64,000 bases of DNA from Persicaria tinctoria (Eukaryota; Streptophyta; Magnoliopsida; Caryophyllales; Polygonaceae), in contig JBANSL010000002.1 of NCBI GenBank assembly GCA_037127255.1, positions 5,562,001 through 5,626,000 of the forward strand, written 5' to 3'. Shown here piece after piece: positions 1-10,239 of the stretch (positions are counted from its first letter, which is position 1; each line of letters starts with the position of its first letter). The notes beneath the pieces were generated by a model. That model was not told the DNA's origin. It did no database searches and saw only the letters and a list, made by a program, of their open reading frames with translations. The translations under genes and the position numbers were made by a program.

Positions 1-494
1 TTTCTGCTATTTTCTGATTCTGTTTTGGAGGTTTGAGTGTGTATATTGAAAGAAGAGCTCATTGACTGCTGCTTCTGGATTTTCGATTTTAATGGTTGAA
101 TGAATCTTTATCAATTAGCAGATCTGTGCTGCAGGAACAGATAGTTTAATTCTTGATTTCTAACATAGTAAATTGTTTTAGCTTATATGTTTCATGGAAA
201 CCCCCTCAATCTGATCTGAGTCTTAATTCCTCATATCTTCCTATGATTTGAGTCAGAGCTGAGATTTAATGCCAGAGTATATTTGCGGTTAGTTAAGGGA
301 TGGACTGTGGGTTAGTCCAAAGTTGGGTTTAGCTAGGATACAATCAATCAAACAGTGAAACAGATTGAGTAAGGGGTTTAGGGGAAATCTGATATGCAAC
401 TGAAAACTGCATTGGGTTGGATGAATTCAATTCATTTCCTATTCCCCAATGCGTCCACTAAACGGAACCTAAGGGAAGTGCTTGGTCCTTGCAG
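1..494 (+). other. intron (probable), upstream part of the membrane-protein gene
   Basis: No open frame of note is seen here. A coding exon begins at 495 after a good acceptor (cttgcag), so this stretch is most simply the intron before it, with earlier exons lying outside the window. A promoter cannot be excluded, because the first visible exon contains in-frame ATG codons. Confidence 0.5.
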
Positions 495-2731
495 GATGAT
501 CAGAAGGTTGTCATGAAACGGAAGACTGAACTTGGAGGAACATTCTCCATGGCAAGCTGGATACTATTCATTGGTCTCTTTTCAGCGTGAGTTTCATGTC
601 GTTTTCTTGGTTGTTGTTTGCTGGCTTATTTTTTACTGTGTTTCAGTGTTCTTGTCGGTTAGGCTCTGGATTCACTGGTTTCTTCCTTCACCCTTTCAGG
701 CTGCTGTATCAAATTATATCAAAAAGATCAATTGAGGTGCACAATGTGAGGGCAACAAACGCACCAGATCTAGTATCTTTTGTAAATGATTTGGAATTCA
801 ATATAACAACAGTTTCTAGTATGAGTTGTGCGCAATTACGCGGTTTGGGTACTTTGCTTATGGGAAAGTCGGGCATCATTGGCTATAGAGGAGCAGATCT
901 GTCAAGGTTTGCAAACTATTCATGCCTGAATACCAGCGTTGGGCCAACAATCAACCTTAAATGCAGTAACTGTCATCTTGCCTGGGATAATATCTATATA
1001 TCATGGAGTTTTGTTGACATTCCGAGTGAACCTGCAACCGCAGTCGGTTTCCAGTTCAACCTTACAGCAACAAATCCAGCTTACAAAAAACACGTGAGTT
1101 TGGTTAGTGGAAAGGTGAAAAATGGAAGTGATATTGTTGATCAGCCAATTACATTCAGAGGAGCAAGTACAAACATATTACAGTTTAATTTATTTCCTCA
1201 GATATACCACAACTTACATGGCCTAAAACTGGTTCAACCTCTGTTTCATGAGTTTATTCCTGGTTCGTTCATTAGTGATGCAAATCAGCTCAAGTCATCA
1301 CTTCAGAACCCAAGTGCTGGGCTAGTCAACACCACATTGTTCATAAATTTTCTGTCAGACTATCTAGTTGAGATTGATAATCAGAATATTTTTGGTCCAG
1401 GTTAGTCAATTTATCATGCTTCCTACTAGAAAACTTGTTTCGTCCATATATTTCAAATTTTATTTTATTTTATTTTTTGCGTTTGGTAAGACACGTGGTT
1501 CGATTTCTATCAAGGTATTTGAATTGTTTGACTAACATCCCATTCTTTTTGTCTTTTCTTGAAATTTTCGGAAAGAACAGTAAGCTTTCTTGCAGATCTT
1601 GGTGGTCTCTACTGCATTAGCCTCGGGATTTTTTACTACCTCTTGATACAAGTATGTTCCTTAGACCGTCTATGTCTCTAAGCAGTTCAAGTATTTCCTT
1701 TGGTTATTTGTGTGAAATTCCACAGCCAGTTTTTCCAATGGATGTTTACGAAACTGGTTGAAGTGGCTTATAATATGTCCTAACAAGTTCTTTTACTCTC
1801 TTCTGTCATATTGATAGTGCGAGCACAGGATCAAAAGGTTGCGTACTGAAGATCAGACTTTTAGGAATATAAGAAGGCGAATAAAAGCCCAGGATCACTG
1901 GGAAAAAGTAAGTGGTTTTCTTCTTCTTTTCTTTTGGTAGGATTCTTATTTCTTGTACCTTCATGGATACTGACAGACTTAATGTTCACCCTACTCCTAG
2001 TTGAGAAAATACGTCATATTTACGTGGGGCTGTAGTAAACTGCAAGAAGACTACACTGCTCCCAAAGACGGGGAAGGTTGTAACTGCTCAATATCCCATC
2101 CATTTAGAAAGCAGTATTCTTTGCGCACGAGAAGGCGGCAGGAGATTAACTTGCACACTATCAGCTTTGAGAAAGCAGATCACTTGCCTGAAGAAAAGGT
2201 AGTTTTACGATTGTATTCTCATGAAACTATTCATGACATTTACCGATTACGAATTATGAGTGTCTCCTGTCATCTGTCTTCTTATATTACCTTCAGAATT
2301 GTAGTTGGTAAACATAGATGTTTGCTACAAAGAAGAGATCAGATAGTGTTGCTTATCCTACTATTTCTTATCCAGGATTCCAAAGAAGTTCCGAGCTTCG
2401 GGAAAGTAGAGCTTTCTAAACTCCCAAGTAATGCATCTCCTCAAGCTCTTACGAATGGCAACAGCAACAGCAACATTCCTCCCCCACCATCTTTGCCTGG
2501 TTAGTCATTCAGTACATCTTCAGCTGTTCTTTTCTTCGGCAGTTGATCATTAGGTGTTTTATTTCCATGGCAGATTTCAGCGGTTCTGCTGATGGCATAT
2601 CCGACATCCAAAAGAGTCTGCAGAGCTTGTATGATTACAATGTCATGATCCGGGATAAGCTTGTGTCTACTCAATCGACCCTTGACGCTTTAACAGCAAA
2701 TTCATCGCATTCAGAGTCCAGACATGATTGA
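495..2731 (+). CDS. unknown two-helix membrane protein, C-terminal 472 residues, seven exons
   Basis: Exons read by splice sites and frame: 495-586, 700-1400, 1596-1651, 1818-1907, 2001-2198, 2376-2499 and 2574-2731, all GT-AG and in phase. The first exon ends in a hydrophobic helix (WILFIGLFSALLYQII), followed by a domain of about 230 residues with several N-x-S/T sites and paired cysteines (CSNCH). A second helix follows (LYCISLGIFYYLLIQ). The tail is basic, then Pro/Asn-rich, and ends in a predicted helical segment. This fits a protein with both termini in the cytosol and a lumenal or extracellular loop. I do not recognise the family. The N-terminus is outside the window or the start is one of the ATGs at 513 and 549. 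A near copy of the last two exons and 3' UTR lies at 7851-8645. Confidence 0.7.
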
Positions 2732-3056
2732 CACTGCTGTTGGTACATTAAAACAATGTGCCAAATTTTTTTAGTGTACAAAATATGATATGTTGATATG
2801 TTCTGACGGTATGAGTGAGAGCTTTCATACCGGGGCCATAGACAAGGCTGTGGACAGATTGTTCTGTTATCCGCTGTAAATTTGACACTGTTTGCTATGA
2901 AAATATATGTGATATATATACATTGTTCAAAATGAAAATAAACTTCATCTTAACCCCACAAAAAAAGAAAAATTGCAACAATAAACTCTCAAAATTTGAA
3001 GTTTGCATCCACTACAAAACATTTATTGCACAACATAACCATACCATTCAATAACC
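2732..3056 (+). other. 3' UTR of the membrane-protein gene
   Basis: No ORF is present. The sequence is conserved almost base for base at 8220-8600, in the duplicated copy of this gene end. It abuts the stop codon of a minus-strand WAKL tail, so the two genes are tail to tail. Confidence 0.5.
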
Positions 3057-3067
3057 ATGTCACAGAT

Positions 3068-3332
3068 TCAGACTGATGTACTAGTCCATGGAGTAATCTC
3101 ACTGCTGCCTTCATCACTTGACTCATACATGGCCATCTCACTGACAGCTTCATCCGGGAATGTTTGTTGGTCCCAAGTAGATGCTCCGGCTTGGGATTTG
3201 ATAATCATCTCCAATGCCATTGCGACCTCCTTCATAGTAGGCCTCAGTTTCCCTCTCGAGCATAGGCAGTGTCTTGCTAGCTCACCAACAGCTTTCAGCT
3301 CCTCTTCTGTAGCTTCCTCCGCGATTTGAGGG
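3068..3332 (-). pseudogene. WAKL kinase 3' tail (fragment)
   Basis: The minus strand encodes the last roughly 88 residues of a WAKL: kinase subdomain XI (RPTMKEVAMALEMIIKS) and the acidic C-terminal tail, ending in a stop at 3068-3070. Homology to the WAKL copy at 8646 stops abruptly after the shared string gcgatttgaggg (position 3332). The 5' flank of the phosphatase gene follows directly. No ATP-binding or catalytic loop remains, so it cannot be an active kinase. Confidence 0.8.
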
Positions 3333-3551
3333 AGCAATTGTGAGCCATAGCCATTATTGTAATTGAAATTATGCTCTTTGGTTGGTTTGAAAGAGCTTCA
3401 GCCACCCAAATCTTTAGCTTATTAAAAAAAAAAAGCAAAAAAAAGAAAAAAAGAAGAAGCGCATATCTCTCGTAATACTGGTATATATAATAATAATAAT
3501 TTATCGTCATCTCATATATCCTTGTTTGATCCTTGGCCTCATCAGATCTTA

Positions 3552-5750
3552 ATGGCGGCTCTTTCGTTAGTTGCGTTACTCCGCGTCCTCCTCCTGAGCG
3601 CCGGTCTGACGTTCTGCAATGGCGGCTTCACCAGCTCCTACAAGCGAGCCGCTGCGCCTTCAATCGAGATGCCTCTCCACACTTTCCCCCCTCCACCAGG
3701 CATCAACGCACCCGAGCAGGTATATAATTAATTAATAACTTGTTTTCAATTCATCGATCATCAAACTGATAATATAGATTTGACTGATGGATCGATCTGA
3801 GCAGGTTCACCTGTCGCAAGGCGACATGACCGGTAAGGCTATGATAGTGTCGTGGGTGAGTCCGTTGCAGCGCCACCCAAACGTGGTGTGGTACTGGAAA
3901 GCCGAAAGCGGGCACAAGAAGGGCAAGCACAAGCACCGTGTCCATTCCAGAACCAACCGATACAACTACTACAACTACACTTCTGGACACATCCATCACG
4001 CCCTCCTCACCCACTTGGAGTACGATACCAAGTATTTCTACGAGATTGGATCTCGCAACGTTTCTCGTCGGTTTTCGTTCACAACTCCATCCAAGCCAGG
4101 CCCTGACGTCCCTTACACCTTTGGGATCATAGGTGATTCAATTCGTCTGAATTATTGTTCATTTCAATTGCTAGTCCAAATTAAATTTCTTAACTATGTA
4201 ATTGTATATAAAATTGAATTAATAGGTGATTTGGGGCAAACGTACGCTTCCAACCAAACCCTAACGCACTACACTGCGAACCCAAAGGGACAAGCCGTGC
4301 TCTTTGTCGGCGATCTCTCCTACGCCGACGACCACCCCTTTCACGACCAAAGACGATGGGATACATGGGGCCGATTCGTCGAGAACAGTGCCGCTCACCA
4401 AGCCTGGGTTTGGTGTAGCGGAAATCACGAGTTGGACAATGCTCCCGAAATCGTAATCTCCCATCATTAATTATCATTATAGGAGTATGTTTTAACAAAT
4501 TCTCCGTCCGTCCAAAAATACATGGATTTTTACTATTCATGCACGCTTTTTTAGAGCTAAAAACTATATAAAATATTAACTTTTTTATTAATTTTTTTTA
4601 ATAATTATGTGTAATTATTAAAAAAAATTAATAAAAAAGTTAATATTTTATATAGTTTTTAAGCGTGCGTGAATAGTAAAATGCATGTATTTTTGGACGG
4701 AGGTAGTATTTTTTAACTAATAACCAATTTGATTTTTTGTTAAATTTTTTTTAAGGGCGAATACACTGTTTTCAAGGCATATACGGCTCGTTATCATGTG
4801 CCGTATAAAGCATCTGAGAGCTCATCTCCGCTATGGTACTCGATCAAGCGCGGCCCGGCTTATATCATAGTCCTTTCTTCATACTCTGCTTTCGGTACGC
4901 GTAACTTGGATCAATATTCCGTTTGCATATTAATTAAACGCTGCGTTTTAGGGTGAACTTACATGGTTGATTTTTGTATATTTTTTGCTACCAAATTTAA
5001 AAAATTTGTGCAGCCAAGTACACCCCACAGTACTCTTGGCTTGAGAATGAATTCCCGAAGGTGAACAGAAGCGAGACGCCATGGCTGATAGTTCTGCTGC
5101 ACGCCCCTCTCTACAACACCAACCACTACCACTACAAGGAAGGCGAGGGAATGCGAGTCACCTTCGAGCCCTGGTTCGTTCAGTACAAAGTCGACCTCGT
5201 TCTTGCTGGCCACGTCCATTCGTATGAGCGTTCAGTATGTACACTTTCTACGGATCGATTCAATCGAACGAATATATACTTGTTTAAATCATATGACAAT
5301 GATAATATTTTTCGATATCTCGATGCAGCACCGAGTTTCCAACATCAACGATAACCTAATGGGAGGGTCAAATGGTCCGGAGAGGGACCTCCACGCGCCG
5401 GTTTACCTGAACCTTGGCGACGGAGGCAACATAGAAGGCATTGCTAACGAGTATGTGAACCTTGTTTAATTAGCCTTTGTATTGCAGTTATCAAATTAAT
5501 TGGGATTATTGGTTTAATTTGTTGGTGTACGTGCTTTTTGCATTGTAGCTTCATTATGCCGGCGCCGGATTACTCGGCGATGAGGGAAGGCAGCTTCGGG
5601 CACGGGTTGCTGGAGATAAAGAACAGGACGCATGCCTACTACACGTGGCACCGCAACCAGGATGACGAGGCGGTGGTTGCCGACTCCATCTGGTTCACCA
5701 ACCGGGTTTGGCTGCCCCTGGATGACGGAGCATCTACAATCCCTCATTAA
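3552..5750 (+). CDS. purple acid phosphatase, secreted, complete, seven exons
   Basis: Exons are 3552-3719, 3805-4132, 4226-4452, 4756-4894, 5014-5234, 5329-5450 and 5549-5750, all in phase, giving 468 residues, the usual length for high-molecular-weight plant PAPs. Residues 1-22 form a signal peptide (hydrophobic [15 protein letters not shown]). An N-terminal fibronectin-like PAP domain precedes the metallophosphatase domain. The five metal-binding blocks are all visible: GDLG, GDLSY, GNHE, VLLHAP (VxxH) and GHVHSYER (GHxH). The family hydrolyses phosphomonoesters with a binuclear Fe-Me centre and is usually secreted or vacuolar, often in phosphate scavenging. I chose ATG 3552 over in-frame ATG 3522 because it puts the hydrophobic signal core next to the start. 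GC-rich exons alternate with AT-rich introns. Intron 3 carries a MITE. Confidence 0.9.
4500..4708. mobile_element. Stowaway-like MITE in intron 3 of the phosphatase
   Basis: About 209 bp forms a near-perfect hairpin. The left arm starts ctccgtccgtcc and the right arm ends ggacggaggtagta, with an AT-rich centre. The CTCCGTCC terminus is the classic Stowaway (Tc1/mariner) type. It lies wholly inside an intron, so it should be spliced out. The arms still match closely over about 90 bp, so it is not very old. Confidence 0.75.
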
Positions 5751-6180
5751 CTAGTGGATATTTCAGTTTTATGATTTTGGAATCCTCGTTAGATTGATGG
5801 TTTTCTCTTATTTCATTATGAGTTTGGTAGAATTTAGTTGTTGATCACTCTGTTATGATGCAATCGTATGGATTTGCATTAATCAGATGTTTGTGAATTT
5901 GATCTTTCATGATTAGGTTACGTTATCAGTGATCGAGTGGCGGAGCTAGAAAACTATCCGGGGGCTAAAAAAATATACAAACGTGTTCATGAAAAGCACG
6001 ATAAAAGTAGAAGCCAAGACAACAACTACAAATTGAAATCACAAAGCACAAGTATTTGAAACCGCGCTTTAGGAATTAAATCGACACAGTAAGATCAAGA
6101 CAACTCGATCATCAAAAATTGAAATCACACTTCAATTCCAATTTCCAAATCAATCAGCAACTACAAATTCAATCAGAAAG
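5751..6180 (+). other. phosphatase 3' UTR and transposon-like flank
   Basis: No ORF is present. The first roughly 150 bases are probably 3' UTR. From about 5936 the text agtggcggagctag resembles the start of plant transposon remnants, and it leads into the copia gag fragment. No clear end or target duplication was found. Confidence 0.35.
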
Positions 6181-7850
6181 CAAGACCAAGACACTAACGT
6201 GCCATTTGAACTTTCCACATCCCAGGATAGCTCGAACTACAAGCACTGGTCCCAGAAGATGTTGATCTTCTTTGAACAACAAGAGATTGACTGTGTTGTT
6301 CAAGGATCCCCTGTCGCTCCTGTGCCTGCTGCTGTAGCTGAGGGCGATGCTTCGTCCAATCCTCCTGCGCCGTTTGAGGAGCTCATGAAGTACAAGTGCG
6401 ACAACAAAACCGTCAGAGGCTACCTGCTGAACCATATGACGAATGCGTTGTTCGATCTGCTACTGATCCAAAAGTCCGCTAACACTTTTTGGGAAACCCT
6501 GGACAAGAAGAAGGGCACTGACGATGATGGAAAGCGCAAGTACGTGACTGGACAGTGGATCCAGTTCAAGATGGTGGACGAAAAGCCCATCATGGAGCAG
6601 GTGCATCAGTATGAGAATTTCGTAGCGGATATACTGGCTGAAGGGATGAAGATGTGCAAAGTTCTTTAGGTCATCGTCCTGATTGAGAAGTTGCTTGAGT
6701 CCTGGGCACGCTAACGCAATCACCTCAAACACACACAAAAAAAAAAGATCTGACCCTAGAGGAACTCGTCAACCATATGAAGATTGAGGAAGCCAACTGA
6801 AGGAAAAGGAGACCCTAGAGGAAGCCAGCTGAAGGAAAAGGAGGAAGCCAACTGAAGGAAAAGGAGACCCTAGAGGAACTCGTCAACCGACTGAAGGAAA
6901 ATGAGACCTCCATCACTGCTGCAGAAACGGTAAAAAGCTAATATTGTTGAAGCTCCGCAAGTCAACAAGAAAGGCAATAAGCCTTTCAACAAGAAAAACA
7001 AGAAGGGCCCTAGAGGACAAAACAACAAGCCTGCGAAGTTCAAGAAGAACAACAACGGAGAGAAGCAGAACAACACTGGCTGCTATGTATACGGCAGACA
7101 AAGCCACATGGCTTTCCAGTGCCGTGAGAGGAAGAATGCTCAGTATGCTACCCAAAAGAACAATGGATTGGAGGGCAGGACAAATGCATTGCAAACGTTG
7201 CTAAAAATGGGGCTCCTGAAGTTTTCGCTGAAATGGTCACCGAAGCTAACATCATTGGGAGCATGACTGAATGATCATGGACATGGCTGGGGCCACGAAG
7301 CACTTCTGCGCCAATAGAGAGTTGTTTGATGAGTTATAACCCGCAAGCGGAGATGAGCAAGTCTACATGGGGAACTCAAGTCAATCGGAGGTGCTAGGCA
7401 AAGGGAAGATCTCGTTGAAGCTCACCTCAGGTAATATCCTAAGTCTGCAGAATGTCTTTTATGTGCCTTCCCTATGTCAGAACCTGATCGATCTCTGGAG
7501 GGATCTTATCTCGAGCCAGGCTAAGGGGAGTCATGGAAGATGACTCTATAGTCTTGTCCAAGAATGGAAATTTTTTAGGGAATGCTTACAAGCTTGGTGA
7601 ATTATTTGTTTTGCAAACTGTTGTTGATTCTACTAATTAATATAGCTTCTACTTCCGCTTATATCGTTGTTGTTGTTGATCTTTTGAATGCTAGATTAGG
7701 TGATTTAGGTCATGTGAATGTTGAATTTGTGAACAAATTGCATAAAATGGGCCTAATCACAAACTTGGGAAATAATGATCATAAAAAATGTGAAATTTGT
7801 GCGGAAGCTAAGTTCACCAAGAAACCTTTTAAACCTATAACTAAGAGGTC
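6180..7850 (+). pseudogene. Ty1/copia gag-pol fragment, decayed
   Basis: The frame at 6199-6669 encodes a UBN2-type copia Gag (FELSTSQDSSNYKHWSQKM...). It then breaks into many frames with stops. Recognisable remains follow: a degenerate zinc knuckle near 7075-7130 (CYVYGRQSHMAFQC, first motif altered) and a GAG-pre-integrase remnant near 7680-7850 (LGHVNVEFVNKLHKMG, then CEICAEAK). Short repeats of gaaggaaaagga type at 6795-6900 have expanded the segment. No LTR, integrase core or RT is present. It ends abruptly at 7850, where a copy of the upstream gene's 3' end begins. Confidence 0.75.
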
Positions 7851-8645
7851 CGCTATTTCTTATCCAGGATTCCAAAGAAGTACCGAGCTTCGGGAAAGTA
7901 GAGCTTTCTAAACTCCCAAGTAATGCATCCCCTCAAGCTCTTACAAATGGCAACAACAACATTCCTCCCCCAACATCTTTGTCTGGTTAGTCATTCAGTA
8001 CATCTTCAGCTGTTCTTTTTTTAGGCAGTTGATCATCAATTGTTTTATTTCCATGGCAGATTTCAGCGGCTCTGCTGGTGGCATATCCGACATCCAAAAG
8101 AGTCTGCAGAGCTTGTATAATTACAATGTCATGCTCCGGGATAAGCTTGTGGCTACTCATTCAACCCTTGACGCTTTAACAACAAATTCATCGCATTCAG
8201 AGTCCAGGCATGATTGATTGACACTGCTGTTGGTACATTAAAACAATGTGCCAATTTTTTTTAGTGTACAAAATATGATATGTTGATATGTTTTGACGGT
8301 ATGAGTGAGAGCTTTCATGCCTGGGCCACAGACAAGGCTGTGGACAGATTGTTCTGTAATCCACTGTAAATTTGACACTCTTTGTTGCTATGCAAATATA
8401 TGTGATGTATACACGGTTCAAAATGAAAATAAACAGCTACTGTATGAGTTTTGCCTTTTTTTTTTGCTAACAAGTGAACCTAAACTTCATGTTAACCCCA
8501 GAAAAAGGAATAAAATTGCAACCATGAACACTCCAAATTTGAAGTTTGCATCCACTACAAAACATTTATTGCACAACCTAACCATACCATTCAGTAACCA
8601 TATCACAGATTCAGGCTGATGTACTAGTCCATGGAGTAATCTCAC
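7851..8645 (+). pseudogene. duplicated 3' end of the unknown membrane-protein gene
   Basis: It matches 2361-3110 at high identity, in the same orientation: the end of intron 5, exon 6, intron 6, exon 7 (MADFSGSAGGISDIQ-like, stop at about 8215) and the 3' UTR. Both exons stay open, but all upstream exons are absent, so it is a gene fragment. The left junction is in ctatttcttatccag, immediately after the copia fragment. Confidence 0.85.
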
Positions 8646-9965
8646 TGCGATTTGAGGGTCTAAGATGTCAAGCAAGCTCTCGAGCATAAGCATCGTCTTG
8701 CTAGCTCACCAACAGCTTTCAGCTCCTCTTCTGTAGCTTCCTCTGCGATTTGAGGGTCTAAGATGTCAGGCAAGCTCTGGGGGTTTTTAATCTGATTTAG
8801 GAATTCTGTAACCAAGTTCATATGCTCCATTGTTTTAGCCCTGTATATGGGCTTCTTGCCTGTCAAAAGCTCCAACAGAACAACTCCAAAGCTATAAACG
8901 TCGCTTTTCTCTGTGAACTTCAATGATTTGAAGCACTCAGGGTCTAGATACCCCATCGTCCCTTGGACAAGGGTGGTCAGGTGTGTCTGATCAATCGTAA
9001 TGGTCTTGGAAGATCCAAAGTCCGAAACCTTAGCTACATATTTGTCATCCAGCAGTATGTTGGAAGACTTAATGTCTCTCTGGTAGATAGGCATCGACGA
9101 AGATGAATGGAGATACGCAATAGCACCCATTGAATCCTTCCATCAGTCAGCATACCCTTATAGACAGTGCCTTGGCCACCTTGACCAAGCATCCGATTTT
9201 CGTTGAAGTAGTCTGTGGCCTTCTCCAATTCATTCACAGTGAATATCTTTGTGTTTCTCAACAAAACCTTCATTAGATGTCATCTGTTGCTGCAACAAAA
9301 ACCCGCCATTTCGCTTGAAGAATTTAGCTCTTTTCTTCGTCTCCCTTCTTGTTTTGATGAAATAGTACGACCTACATAGACCAACTGCCAAAAGTACTAT
9401 CCCAATGCCAATGCAAGGTCCTGCGCGAATTAACCAAATGGCGATGTTATCAACTCATCATAGAAATTTCAGTCAATTTTAATGAATGTAGTTCATACCA
9501 AGGATGGGTGCAAGGTCTACTGGTGATCTCTTTTCACACGAATACGAGCCAGAGATCAGACGTCCTGTACTATCCCATCGTCCCTTGCAACGCCCTCGAC
9601 AACCCTTGCATTATTCACCAACTGATTCAAAACAAACCAAGCAATTAAACATCATCAACTTGCTCATTTGGATGGTCCAACAAAGCATAACAAGTGAATA
9701 AAATGGATGATGATCGAATGATTCGGAACATTTACCTTGGCATCCATCCGAGACATAAGGATTCCCATAGTAGCCGGATATGCATTCGCAGTAAGTAATA
9801 TTGGTAATCTCATCACGGTTACAACTAACAAGAGAGTTGTCGTCAGACGGAAGGTTGCTTATCCAGCTCCATGACAACACTACAGGGACTGCAGTGGATA
9901 GATCCGAACTTGCCAGCTTACCAACATGTTGATTCACCGAGTCACTTGTTAATGTGCGTATGCAA
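8646..9965 (-). pseudogene. WAKL pseudogene: deleted kinase, TM, Cys-rich exon, end of ectodomain
   Basis: On the minus strand, 9965-9740 encodes the end of exon 1 (STAVPVVLSWSWISN to NPYVSDGCQG). About 9600-9500 is exon 2, and from about 9422 the TM and kinase exon follows (IGIGIVLLAVGL). A frameshift lies near 9260. Then roughly 290 bp are missing: the frame passes from the Gly loop ([14 protein letters not shown], about 9190) to subdomain VI ([11 protein letters not shown], about 9130), removing the ATP-anchoring lysine. The catalytic loop (RDIKSSN) and DFG remain. The C-terminal tail is also gone, replaced by a small copy of 8745-8775 at 8646-8680. Confidence 0.85.
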
Positions 9966-10200
9966 TGTTTATTGTAAACGGGCCTATCGTCTGTCTATTT
10001 TGGGCTTTCAGTCCATTGCCTGTTTAGGGTTCCATGAGTCTCTTCATATACTCATGGAACGCCGACCCCTTGTAACCTCAATCTGTTTCGCTTCCTCTAA
10101 TAAGAAAACCGGTTCTTTGCCCGTGGACGTAGGCAACACATCGTTGCTGAACCACGTAAATCTCTGTGTTGTTCTTCGCTTTATCATTCTCGTTATAACA
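9966..10200 (+). repeat. 5' LTR remnant of the old copia element
   Basis: It starts near tgtttattgtaaacggg and ends with ...cgttataaca just before the primer-binding site. It contains the gtggacgtaggca block typical of copia R-U5 regions. It is much shorter than the 3' LTR candidate. Confidence 0.5.
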
Positions 10201-10203
10201 AAC

Positions 10204-10215
10204 TGGTATCAGAGC
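10204..10215 (+). other. primer-binding site (initiator tRNA-Met type)
   Basis: The text tggtatcagagc is the standard Ty1/copia minus-strand primer site complementary to plant initiator tRNA-Met. It lies three bases after the 5' LTR remnant. Confidence 0.85.
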
Positions 10216-10239
10216 TTTGGTTGTTGATTTCCGCCGAGA

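Noticed and set aside
3295..3510. Minus-strand ORF upstream of the phosphatase
   Set aside because: Lysine and phenylalanine runs from poly(A)/poly(T) low complexity, overlapping the end of the WAKL tail.
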